Positions 1-9,400 of a stretch of 64,000 nucleotides of DNA are shown in pieces. The stretch spans positions 6,696,501 through 6,760,500 of the forward strand of contig NZ_CP109796.1 of the NCBI RefSeq assembly GCF_038725785.1, read 5' to 3'. The notes below the pieces were generated by a model, which was given only the letters and a program-made list of their open reading frames with translations, ran no database searches and had not been told where the DNA came from. Numbering within the stretch: position 1 is the first letter of the stretch; each line of letters starts with the position of its first letter. The DNA is from Termitidicoccus mucosus. Its GTDB lineage: Bacteria > Verrucomicrobiota > Verrucomicrobiia > Opitutales > Opitutaceae. The position numbers were made by a program, and so were the translations under genes.

Positions 1-3000
1 AGCGGCACCGTGATCGCCGGCGTGAACGCCGCCCTCGGCAGCACCGCCCGCCTCGCCCTCGCCGGGGCCGGGGCCGCGTTTGACCTCAACGGCAAGGCGC
101 AAACCGTCGGCGCGCTCGACACCGCCGCCAACACCCGCCTCGAACTCGCCGGCGGCACGCTCGCCGTTACCAACACTGGCGCCAACAGCAGCGCCATCGC
201 CGGCGCGCTCGCCGGCACCGGCAGCCTCGGCCTCGGCGGCCGCGTTGACATCACCGGCGCCAACGCCGCCTTCGCCGCCAGCGTCGGCGTCACCGGCACG
301 ACCCGCCTCGCCGATGTCGCCGCCCTCGGCAACACCGGCGCCGCCACCGTCGCCGCCGGCGCCGAACTCGCCCTCATCAACGCCACCGGCGCGCTCGCCA
401 AGACCATCGCCGGCGCCGGCGCCGTTGCCCTCGTCAACACCTCCAGCGTCGCCGTCACCGCCACGAACAGCACCTTCTCCGGCACGTGGAACATCGCCGC
501 CGCCACCGCGCTCGGCGCCAGCGGCACCGCGAACCTCGGCCCCGCCGCCATCGTGAACAACGGCAAGCTCACCCTCGCCAACACCGCCGCCGAAACCCTC
601 TCCAACGCCCTCAGCGGCTCCGGCACCTTCATCAAGACCGGCGCGGGCAACCTGACGATCTCCCAGTCCAACGCCTTCACCGGCGACACCATCGTCGCCG
701 GCGGCACCCTCACCCTGCAAGACCTCCACGGCATCGGCACGAGCGACATCACCAACAACGCCACCCTCGACATCGACACCGGCGGCACCTTCGCCAACAA
801 CCTCCTCGGCACCGGCACCACCATCATCAACCCCGACGTGATCCTCACCGGCTCCAACACCCTCACCAAGTGGGACATCACCGGCACCGCCACCGCCACC
901 GTCAACAGCCAGCAAAACCTCGGCTCCGCCGCCACGAACATCGACGGCCGCCTGAACATCACCGCCACCACCGGCTGGAACTACGCCAACGCCCTCACCG
1001 GCACCGGCAGGCTCGGCGTGGACCTCGCCAGCAGCGGCAACGCCTTCGCCTTCGCCGCCGCCACCGGCAGCGCCTTCCAGGGCACCGTCGCCCTCGCCTC
1101 GTCGAGCTTCGCCCTCTCCGGCAGCAACACCGCCGCCCTCAAAAACGCCACCCTGCAACTCGATGCCGGCAACCGCACCACCGTCGGCACCGGCACCCAG
1201 CAAATCGGCAACCTCGTCCTCAACGGCGGCACGCTCGGCTTTGCCCTGGCCTCCAGCGGCTCCGCCGCCGGCGTCATCAAGACCGCCGCCCTCGACATCC
1301 AGGACACCGTCATCCGCATCGACACCACCGGCTTCACCTCCGCCGGCGGAAGCCCGCTTCTCCAGCAGGACGACGGCCAGGCCATCCGGCTCATCGACAG
1401 CGCCGGCCTCGCCCCCGGCAGCAAGACCGTCATCACCGGCACGCAACTCATCGACCAGACCGGCGCGCAACTCGGCGCCGCCACGCAAAGCAACATCGTC
1501 CAAGGCGGCGCGACCACCGCCAGCGGCACCTACGACTTCGCCGCCTTCGCCAGCGGCAGCGGCCTCGCGCTCGACTACACCCTCGTCGCGCTCGACCTGC
1601 GCGCCGGCCAGACCACCGTCCTCAACAACGACCTCAACAACGCCGTCCTCGCCGGCGCCGACGCGCTCGTCGCCACGGTGACGGGCTCGGGCAACCTGCG
1701 CATCGACGCCACCGGCTCCATCACGCTCAGAAACACTGCCAACGCCTACACCGGCACCACCACCGTCACCCGCGGCACCCTCGTCACGGACAGCGACAGC
1801 GCCCTCGGGCGCACCGCCCGCCTCGTCCTCAACGCCGCCACCGTGGTTGAACTCAATAACACCGCGCAAACCGTCGTCGCGCTCGACACCGCCTCCTCCT
1901 CGCGCCTCGACCTCGGCACCGGCGCGCTCGCCGTCACCAACGGCGGCACGGTCGCCGGCGCCCTCGCCGGCACCGGCAGCCTCGGGCTCGGCGGCCGCGT
2001 TGACATCACCGGCCCCAACGCCGCCTTCGCCGCCAGCGTCGGCGTGACCGGCACGACCACGCTCCGCCACACGCAGGCCCTCGGCGACACCGGCGCCGCC
2101 GCCGTCACCGGCGCGCTCGTGCTCGACCGCGCCACCGGCGCGTTCGCCAAGACCATCGCCGGCGACGGCGCCGTTTCCCTCGTCGGCACCAGCAGCGTCG
2201 CGCTGACCGCCGCGAACACCGCCTTCTCCGGCACGTGGGCCATCGCCGCCGCCACCGCGCTCGACGCCGCCGGCACCGCGAACCTCGGCGCCGCCGCCAT
2301 CGTGGACAACGGCAAGCTCACCCTCGCCAACACCGCCGCCGAAACCTTCTCCAACGCCCTCAGCGGCTCCGGCACGCTCGTGAAGACCGCCGCCGGCAAC
2401 CTGACCATCAGCCAGTCCAACGCCTTCACCGGCGCGACCACCATCAGCGGCGGCACGCTCACCCTGGAAAACCTCCACGGCATCGGCGCCGGCGCCGTAT
2501 CCAATAACTCGATACTTGACCTCGCCGCCACCGGCGCCTTCTCCAACAACATCGCCGGCAGCGGCACGACCTTCGTCACCGGCAACGCCGCCGTCGCCCT
2601 CACCGGCACGAACACCGTCGCCGCCTTGCGCATCGACGCCGGCGCCGCCGCCACCGTCACGCGGCAGCAAAACCTCGGCTCGGGCCGCGCGCAAATCGAC
2701 GGCCTCCTCGACATCGCCGCCACCATCGGCTGGAACCACGCAAACGCCCTCGCCGGCACCGGCACGCTCCGCGTGGACCTCGGCAACAGCGGCAACGCCC
2801 TCGCCTTCGCCGCCGCCACCGGCAACGCCTTCCAAGGCACCGTCGCGCTCGCCTCGTCGAGCTTCGCCCTCTCCGGCAACAACACCGCCGCCCTCAGGAA
2901 CGCCACCCTGCGACTCGACGCCGGCAACCGCACCACCGTCGGCGCCGGCGCCCAGCAAATCGGCGCCCTCGCGCTCAACGGCGGACGCATCGACTTCGGC

Positions 3001-5664
3001 GCGACCATCCCCGCCGACATCACCAGCCCCTCGCTCGTGCAAGCCGGCGCCCTCGACATCGACACCTGGGCCAGCGGCACCGTCGGCGTCAACCTCCCCG
3101 GCCTGAACCTCCCCGCCGCCGTCCCGCAGCTCCCCCTCCTCCGGCAGGACGAAGGCAGCGCCGGCACGCAGCTCGTCTCCGCCGCCGTCGTCACCGGCAA
3201 CGTCAACTCCCTCAAACTCGTTGACAACGCCACCGGCGCCCAAATCACCAACGCGAAATCCGCCTACATCAACCAGTCCGGCCAGACCGTCGCCAACGGC
3301 ACCTACGACTACGGCCTCACCGACACCGGCACCCAAGGCTCCGGCCTCTACGTCACCTACCGCCTCACCGCGGTGGACCTCCTCGCCAACCGCGCCCTCA
3401 CGCTCGGCCAGGACGCCCCCGCCCCCGCCGGCGCGGACAACTTCACCGCGCGCATCGGCGGCGCGGGCAGCCTCGTCATCGACGCCGTCGGCTCCATCAC
3501 CCTCACCGACGCCGCCAACAGCTACACCGGCACGACCACCGTCGCCCGCGGCGCCCTCGTCGCCGGCAACGACCACGTCCTCGGCAACACCGCCCGCCTC
3601 GCGCTCACCGGCGCCGCCGCCGCCTTTGACCTCAACGGCAAGACCCAGGCCGTCGGCGCGGTTGACACCGCCGCCAACTCCCGCCTCGAACTCAACGGCG
3701 GCGCGCTCACCATCGCCGCCGGCGGCGTCATCAACGGCTCCCTCAACGGCGCCGGCTCCCTCGCCCTCACCGGCGGCTCCCTCGCCCTCACCACCGCGAA
3801 CACCGGCTTCACCGCCGCCACCACCATCGCCGCCCCCGCCACCGCGCGCATCACCTCCGCCTCCGGCCTCGGCTCCGCCGCCATCACCCTCGACGGCACG
3901 CTCCAAGTGGACACCGTCGCCAGCGGCGCCCTGCAAAACACCCTCGCCGGCGCGGGCCGCCTGCACAAGACCGGCGCGGGCTCCGTCACCATCGCCAGCG
4001 CCAACACCGGCTTCAACGGACGCGCCGACATCGACGCCGGCACCCTCGCCGCCGCGCGCCTCGACAGCCTCGGCGTCGCCGGCATCAACGTCGCCGCCGG
4101 CGCCACCTTTGAGCAGGCCAACGTCACCGGCACCCTCCAGAACGCCCTCACCGGCAACGGCGCGCACCGCCTGGCCGGCAGCGCCATCACCCTCGCCAAC
4201 GCCTCCGCCTACGGCATCAAAAACACCATCCTCGACGCGGGCAGCGAGCTCCGCCTCGCCGCCTCCGGCCTCCGTTTCGGCGCGCTCCACCTCAACGGCG
4301 GCAAACTCCTCTTCGCCACCGCCCAGCCGAACGCCGCCGCCACCATCGACACCCTCGGCAACGGCGGCGGCGAAATCACCATGCGCGTGCAACTCGACCG
4401 CCTCGTCCCCGGCGTCACCACCGCCGGCCTCATCTCCGACCACCTCACCATCGCCAACAGCGGCGGCGGCGCGCACAGCGTGTTCATCGACACCCTCGGC
4501 ACCCAGTCCCCCTGGATTAAGGAAAACATGGCGGTCGAGCTGATCACCGTGAACTCGGGCAACGCCGACTTCACCCTGGCCAACCCCGGCGGCAGGATCG
4601 AAAGCGGCTTCACCGCCTTCGAACTCCTTCAAGGCGACGGCAGCGCGCACACCCCCCTCTTGAACAAATGGTATCTGACCGACCGCAACATCTCGCACGC
4701 CGCCGACGCCATCCTCAACACCGCCAACACCCTCGCCCTCGACTGGGCCTTCGCGCTCGACAGCCTCCACCTGCGCCTCGGCGACCTCCGCTCCGAGGCC
4801 GGCGCCTCGCTCGGCGCCGCCGTCGCCGGGAGCAGAAAACCCCGCGGCAACCTCTGGATGCGCGGACGCGGCTACGGCCTCAGCGCCAAAAACGACATCT
4901 CCGGCCTCCCCTTCAAGCAATACTCCTGGGGCCTCACCGCCGGCATGGACCTGGCCTTCCAGACCGACACAGGCGCGAGCCTCATCGGCCTCTTTGCCGA
5001 CACCGGCATGATTAACCGCGACTTCGACAACGGCGGCGCCGGCGAGACCCGCTCCTCCAGCTTCGGCGCCTATATCACCCTGGTTGAGACCAAGTCATGG
5101 TTTGTGAACGCCATCGCGCGCCTCGACAATTACACCAACGAGTTCGACGCCCGCGCGGTGGGCGACGACCGCGTCATCCACGGCGGCTACAAGACCAAAG
5201 GCGCGAGCCTCTCGGTCGAGACCGGCTGGTATCGCGTGATCCGCAACGACGGCTGGTGGATCGAGCCGAGCGTGCAGGCGGCCATCCTCCGCCTCGACGG
5301 CAAGGACTACGCCACCGACCCCGCCCCCGGCCTGGGCGCGATCTCGGTCCGCGTCGCCGACTCCGAGACCCTCCAATACCGCGCGCGCGTGCGCTTCGGG
5401 CGCCAGTTGAAGGACAGCAAATGGTATCCCTACGGCAAGTTCGGCGTCGCGGGCATGAATTCCAGCGGCGGCGAAATCGAATCCCGCGACGGGTCGCCGA
5501 CCACGCTCAAGGCCGATTTCGACGGCGTGCGCGTCGAGTTCGGCTTCGGCACGAGCTACCGCGTGAGCGACTTCAGCCAGGTGTATCTGGATTACGAATA
5601 CTCCATGTCCGGCAAGTATCAACGCCCCTGGGGCATCAACCTCGGCTACCGGCGGCTCTGGTAA
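1..5664 (+). CDS. Autotransporter (type Va-like) with beta-strand repeats, 5' end outside window
   Basis: The frame is open from base 1, so the true start and signal peptide lie to the left; 1887 residues are visible. The passenger is rich in Gly, Ala, Thr, Asn and Ser and repeats motifs such as SGSGTFIKTGAGNLTISQ and YTGTTTVTRGTL, typical of the autotransporter-associated beta-strand repeat (PATR family), which folds as a right-handed beta helix. A block of about 200 residues occurs twice (nt about 200-760 and 1960-2500). From about nt 4840 (GNLWMRGRGYG) to the end lies an autotransporter beta-barrel of about 270 residues, closing with the amphipathic strand LGYRRLW and a terminal aromatic residue, the usual outer-membrane signature. 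Role by family: the C-terminal barrel inserts in the outer membrane and exports the passenger. The ligand is unknown. No gene follows in the same direction before the intron remnant. Confidence 0.92.
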   Translation, partial: SGTVIAGVNAALGSTARLALAGAGAAFDLNGKAQTVGALDTAANTRLELAGGTLAVTNTGANSSAIAGALAGTGSLGLGGRVDITGANAAFAASVGVTGTTRLADVAALGNTGAATVAAGAELALINATGALAKTIAGAGAVALVNTSSVAVTATNSTFSGTWNIAAATALGASGTANLGPAAIVNNGKLTLANTAAETLSNALSGSGTFIKTGAGNLTISQSNAFTGDTIVAGGTLTLQDLHGIGTSDITNNATLDIDTGGTFANNLLGTGTTIINPDVILTGSNTLTKWDITGTATATVNSQQNLGSAATNIDGRLNITATTGWNYANALTGTGRLGVDLASSGNAFAFAAATGSAFQGTVALASSSFALSGSNTAALKNATLQLDAGNRTTVGTGTQQIGNLVLNGGTLGFALASSGSAAGVIKTAALDIQDTVIRIDTTGFTSAGGSPLLQQDDGQAIRLIDSAGLAPGSKTVITGTQLIDQTGAQLGAATQSNIVQGGATTASGTYDFAAFASGSGLALDYTLVALDLRAGQTTVLNNDLNNAVLAGADALVATVTGSGNLRIDATGSITLRNTANAYTGTTTVTRGTLVTDSDSALGRTARLVLNAATVVELNNTAQTVVALDTASSSRLDLGTGALAVTNGGTVAGALAGTGSLGLGGRVDITGPNAAFAASVGVTGTTTLRHTQALGDTGAAAVTGALVLDRATGAFAKTIAGDGAVSLVGTSSVALTAANTAFSGTWAIAAATALDAAGTANLGAAAIVDNGKLTLANTAAETFSNALSGSGTLVKTAAGNLTISQSNAFTGATTISGGTLTLENLHGIGAGAVSNNSILDLAATGAFSNNIAGSGTTFVTGNAAVALTGTNTVAALRIDAGAAATVTRQQNLGSGRAQIDGLLDIAATIGWNHANALAGTGTLRVDLGNSGNALAFAAATGNAFQGTVALASSSFALSGNNTAALRNATLRLDAGNRTTVGAGAQQIGALALNGGRIDFGATIPADITSPSLVQAGALDIDTWASGTVGVNLPGLNLPAAVPQLPLLRQDEGSAGTQLVSAAVVTGNVNSLKLVDNATGAQITNAKSAYINQSGQTVANGTYDYGLTDTGTQGSGLYVTYRLTAVDLLANRALTLGQDAPAPAGADNFTARIGGAGSLVIDAVGSITLTDAANSYTGTTTVARGALVAGNDHVLGNTARLALTGAAAAFDLNGKTQAVGAVDTAANSRLELNGGALTIAAGGVINGSLNGAGSLALTGGSLALTTANTGFTAATTIAAPATARITSASGLGSAAITLDGTLQVDTVASGALQNTLAGAGRLHKTGAGSVTIASANTGFNGRADIDAGTLAAARLDSLGVAGINVAAGATFEQANVTGTLQNALTGNGAHRLAGSAITLANASAYGIKNTILDAGSELRLAASGLRFGALHLNGGKLLFATAQPNAAATIDTLGNGGGEITMRVQLDRLVPGVTTAGLISDHLTIANSGGGAHSVFIDTLGTQSPWIKENMAVELITVNSGNADFTLANPGGRIESGFTAFELLQGDGSAHTPLLNKWYLTDRNISHAADAILNTANTLALDWAFALDSLHLRLGDLRSEAGASLGAAVAGSRKPRGNLWMRGRGYGLSAKNDISGLPFKQYSWGLTAGMDLAFQTDTGASLIGLFADTGMINRDFDNGGAGETRSSSFGAYITLVETKSWFVNAIARLDNYTNEFDARAVGDDRVIHGGYKTKGASLSVETGWYRVIRNDGWWIEPSVQAAILRLDGKDYATDPAPGLGAISVRVADSETLQYRARVRFGRQLKDSKWYPYGKFGVAGMNSSGGEIESRDGSPTTLKADFDGVRVEFGFGTSYRVSDFSQVYLDYEYSMSGKYQRPWGINLGYRRLW

Positions 5665-5762
5665 GCGCGCCCGGCCCGGAAACGAAAAATCGCGAATCAT
5701 GGACAAGTAGAGTGGAGAGAGCGGCGAGGCGGAGCTTCGCCGGCGCCGCCCTCCCCCTCATC

Positions 5763-5795
5763 AAACCGTGCGGGCGGTTTTCCCGCACCCGGCTT
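5763..5795 (-). ncRNA. Group II intron domain V remnant
   Basis: Read on the minus strand, this 33-nt stretch starts AAGCCGGGTGCGGGAAAACC and ends GCACGGTTT. It matches the group II intron domain V pattern: the AGC catalytic triad near the 5' end, a GAAA-type loop, a two-base bulge and the closing CGGTTT. One mismatch in the lower stem and a shortened upper stem suggest decay. It lies just downstream of a reverse transcriptase tail on the same strand, as expected for an intron 3' end. Confidence 0.7.
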
Positions 5796-5832
5796 GCCGA
5801 GTCCCGTTCTTTCGGATTGGTTTCAGCGGCTC

Positions 5833-5990
5833 TCATCGCGTCCAGGCCGCTTTGGGCGGCCAGTTCCACAGCTTGTATTGGCCTTCCAGTCTGTCGTCGG
5901 TGTAGAAGCTGAACAGCCCGATACTTGCGCCACAGCCACCGCCTCAGCCGGTTGTGCACAAACCTCTGCTGTTTGCCAAACACTCGCGTG
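5833..5990 (-). pseudogene. Group II intron reverse transcriptase/maturase, C-terminal remnant
   Basis: The minus strand encodes RFVHNRLRRWLWRKYR, a typical end of the maturase X/DNA-binding region of group II intron proteins. It then continues in a shifted frame as FYTDDRLEGQYKLWNWPP followed by a stop at 5833-5835. The frame change and the missing upstream domains show a dead fragment. The intron is cut at about 5990, where a histidine-kinase fragment in the opposite direction begins. Confidence 0.65.
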
Positions 5991-6010
5991 CTGTTGCTCG
6001 TGGGAGGAGA

Positions 6011-6080
6011 TGCGGCTGGCGGATCGACTCGCATCCGGGCAAGGGCACGGTCATCACAGCGCGGATTCCGATGCGCCCCC
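6011..6080 (+). pseudogene. Histidine kinase C-terminal scrap
   Basis: The plus strand reads CGWRIDSHPGKGTVITARIP, which resembles the last strand of HATPase_c domains (G2-box region and final beta strand). It is close to the end of the complete kinase at 45489-47135 (IDSQPGHGAVATARVPIHP). Nothing upstream in this frame is kinase-like, so only the last 20 or so codons remain, abutting the intron remnant. Confidence 0.55.
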
Positions 6081-6085
6081 CCCGC

Positions 6086-6452
6086 CGCCGCCGAGATCAC
6101 GTTATAAGCATTTTCGGTTTAATCTATCGCATAATCCGGCGGCGCCCCACAACAAAGCCGCCCCCTCGTTTGTTCCGGGTTCTTCAGGGGGGCATAAATC
6201 AATCGGACCAATCCTTTGGTCTGCCCCGCTTATCAACGGCAGTCCGTCATCGCCGGCCATGACACACTCAACAACGTCATGATGGGGCGGCAAGTGACAC
6301 ACGGTGCTTCCTTTGCCGTAAAATATGCGGGGTAGGTGTTTCCACTGACTACCCAGAAAACAGGCGCGATGCTAAGCTATTCGTATTCACAAATATATTA
6401 CCAATCTGACGCAGGTGCAAGATGGTATCAATAAACATATTGCGCCATATCT
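6086..6452. other. Intergenic leader of the second autotransporter
   Basis: This stretch of 367 bases carries no convincing gene. It turns from GC-rich to AT-rich near 6300 and is AT-rich immediately before the autotransporter start, including TATATT at 6393-6398, consistent with a promoter region; I see no clear -35 box and no strong Shine-Dalgarno sequence. Confidence 0.4.
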
Positions 6453-9400
6453 ATGACAACGGAACACGGAAAAAACGGCTCCATTAACAGTCCGAATAAC
6501 TCAATTTGCGGATTCACTTCCACATTCATCTCCACCTTTGCAATCACATTGGCCCTTGTTTCACCGGCCTTGATTCCGGTGTGCATGAACGGCCAGACGC
6601 CACCATCACAATTGCCATGGTTCAGCGGCACGGCCACCGCGCACGGCAACTTCACCCTCGCCTCGGGCAGCACCGTCGATGTGGACGTTGCGCTTGTCGA
6701 CCAGAACCAGCTCGGCGCGTTCGCCAGCGGCTGGGACGGCGCGTCGCTCACCGTCACGTCAAGCAACGCGGGCACCCTCATCCTCAGCGGCACCAACACC
6801 TACACCGGCGCCACCCTCCTGAACGGCGGCACACTCGCCCTCGCCACGCCGGGCGACGCCGGTCTGGCGCTGGCGGGCAGCCCGCTCATTTCCTTCGCTG
6901 GCACCGCCGCGCTGAACATCCGCGGCGACGCCACGATTGGCTCGCGCATCACGGTCGGCGGCGGCGCGGTCTCGGCCGTCGACATCGACGCCGGCAAGCT
7001 CGCGACGTTCACCTTGCCACTGGCGGGTGGCAGCCGGCACACGGATGTCGTCACAGGCGGACGGCTCGCCGTCAGCGGCAGCGCCCTGTTCGCCGACAAC
7101 AAGGCGCAGAGCGTCTACGGCGCCGCGCTCAACGCGGCCAATGGCGCGCTCGTCACCTTCGGGGACATGGCGCGCTTCACGGGCAACACCGTCAACAAGG
7201 ACGGCGGCGCGCTGGTGCTCTCCGGCACGGTCATTTTTCGGAACGGCGCCGTGTTCGCCAGCAACACCGCCGGCCTGAACAGCGACGGCAGCCTCAGCGG
7301 TTATGTCAGCGGCAACACCCGCAACGCCGGTGGCGGCGCCATCGCCACGCCCTTAAACACCCCGGCGCAATATCTCTACATCGGCAGCAACGCCGGCGCC
7401 CCCACGCTTTTCGAAAACAACGTCGCGCACGGCATGGGCGGCGCCATCTACATGGTCGGCGGACACCTCGAACTCGACGCCGCCCGGAACGACATTATTT
7501 TCCGTGGCAACACCTACGAGAAATACGGCAACAGCCTCACCGGCGTCATCAACGGGCGCAATTCCATCTTCATGCGCGAGACCGACCTCACGCTCAACGC
7601 GGACGCCGGGCGCACCATTTATTTTTACGACCAAATCATGCAGGACGCCACCGGCGGCACCGTCAAGGCGATCACCAAGACCGGCGACGGGCGCGTCTAT
7701 TTCACCGGCGCGAACACCACCGGCATCGAGAACCTCGCGATGAGCATGGGTCTCCTCGGCGCGGCGGGCGCGCGCTCGCGCACGCTCGTCAACGCGGGTC
7801 TCTTCGAGCTGGCCGACGGCATGATTTACGGCTCCAATCAGGACGGCGTGGACTTCACCCTCGCCACCAGCGCGACGCTGCGCACCAGCGGCGCCGGCAA
7901 TATCAGCCTGCGCGGTGGCGGCCTCTTTTTCCAAAACGGCTCGCTGGTTGACATCACCGGCAACACCACGCTGACGCTGACCTCCGGCACCGCGCGCTTC
8001 GAGGGCGGCTCGGTCTTCGCCGGACAGGGCACGCTCGCCACCAACTCCGTCGCCAACAGCGTCATCATCGGCGCCTCCGCCGGCGACACCGTCACCGGCC
8101 TCGTCAACGCCGGCGGCACGCTCACCGTGTCCGCGCGCCTCTCCGGCACGGGCGCGCTCGACAAGACTGGCGCTGGCAGGCTCGTGCTCACCGGCACCGG
8201 CAGCCGCGTCGGCGCGATGAGCGTCACCGCCGGCCTCGCCGACCACCGGCAGCGCGGCGCCTTCACGACCGACGGCGACTACACCGTCGCCGCCGGCGGC
8301 ACGCTCGCGCTCAGCGGCTCCAGCAGCATCGTCAGCGGCGGCGCCTACGCGCAGGACGGCGCGCTGCTCGTCACCGCCGGCGCCAACGCCCCCGCCATCA
8401 CCGCGCAAACTTCCACTCTCGGCGCGGCCAGCACATTGACCGTGACCGGCTTCACCGGCGCCGCCAGCGGCACCAAGGCCAGCCAGATTCTCAGCGCCAC
8501 CAGCCACGTGCTCATCCACACCACCGGCGGCATCACGGGCGACTTCGCCGTGAAAAACATCACCGGCCCCGGCGCGAGTCCGCAGGACTTCCTCCTCACC
8601 GGCGGCTACATCCGCAGCGGCACCGACTACGTGCTCGGCTCGCAACAGGCGTGGTTCAGCGGCACGCCAACCAGCCACGGCAACTTCACCCTCGGCGCCG
8701 GCGAGTCCTTCGACATTGACGTGACCCTCGCCAACACCATCGCCCACGCCGGCTGGGACGGCCGGTCGCTCACCAAAAAAGGCGACGGCCTGCTCATCCT
8801 CAGCGCGGGCAACACCTACTCCGGCAGCACCAGCGTGCAAGCCGGCGAACTCCGCATCACCCACACCGCCGCGCTCGGAGCGGGAGGGGCGGGAGGGGCG
8901 GGAGGCCTCGTTGACATCGCCGCAAACGCGACGCTCACCGGCACGTTTGCCGGCGCCTACACGTTCACCAACACCCTCACCGGCGCGGGCCTGCTCGACG
9001 TGAACCTCACGACTCAGGGCAACATCTTCGCGCTCACCGGCAACAACACCGCCTTCACCGGAACCGCGCGCCTCGCCAACAGCACCTTCACACTCGCGAA
9101 CAACACCTTCGCCGCCGCCACGCTCGTCAGCGCGACCGGCAACCACACCACCGTGGCGACCGGCACGAACACCCTCGCCGGCCTCGTGCTCGACGGCGGG
9201 CGCGTGGACTTCGACACCAACGTCCCCGCCGACGTGATTTCGCCCGCCTGCATTGATGCGGGCACCGGCACGATCAACCTCGTCACCGGCACGGTCGGCG
9301 TGCGCATCCCCGCCGGCGCCACCACCCCCGCCGCCCCGCAAACCCCGCTGCTCCAGCAGGACGACGGCGCGCTCACCAAGCTCGCCGGCTCCGCGACCAC

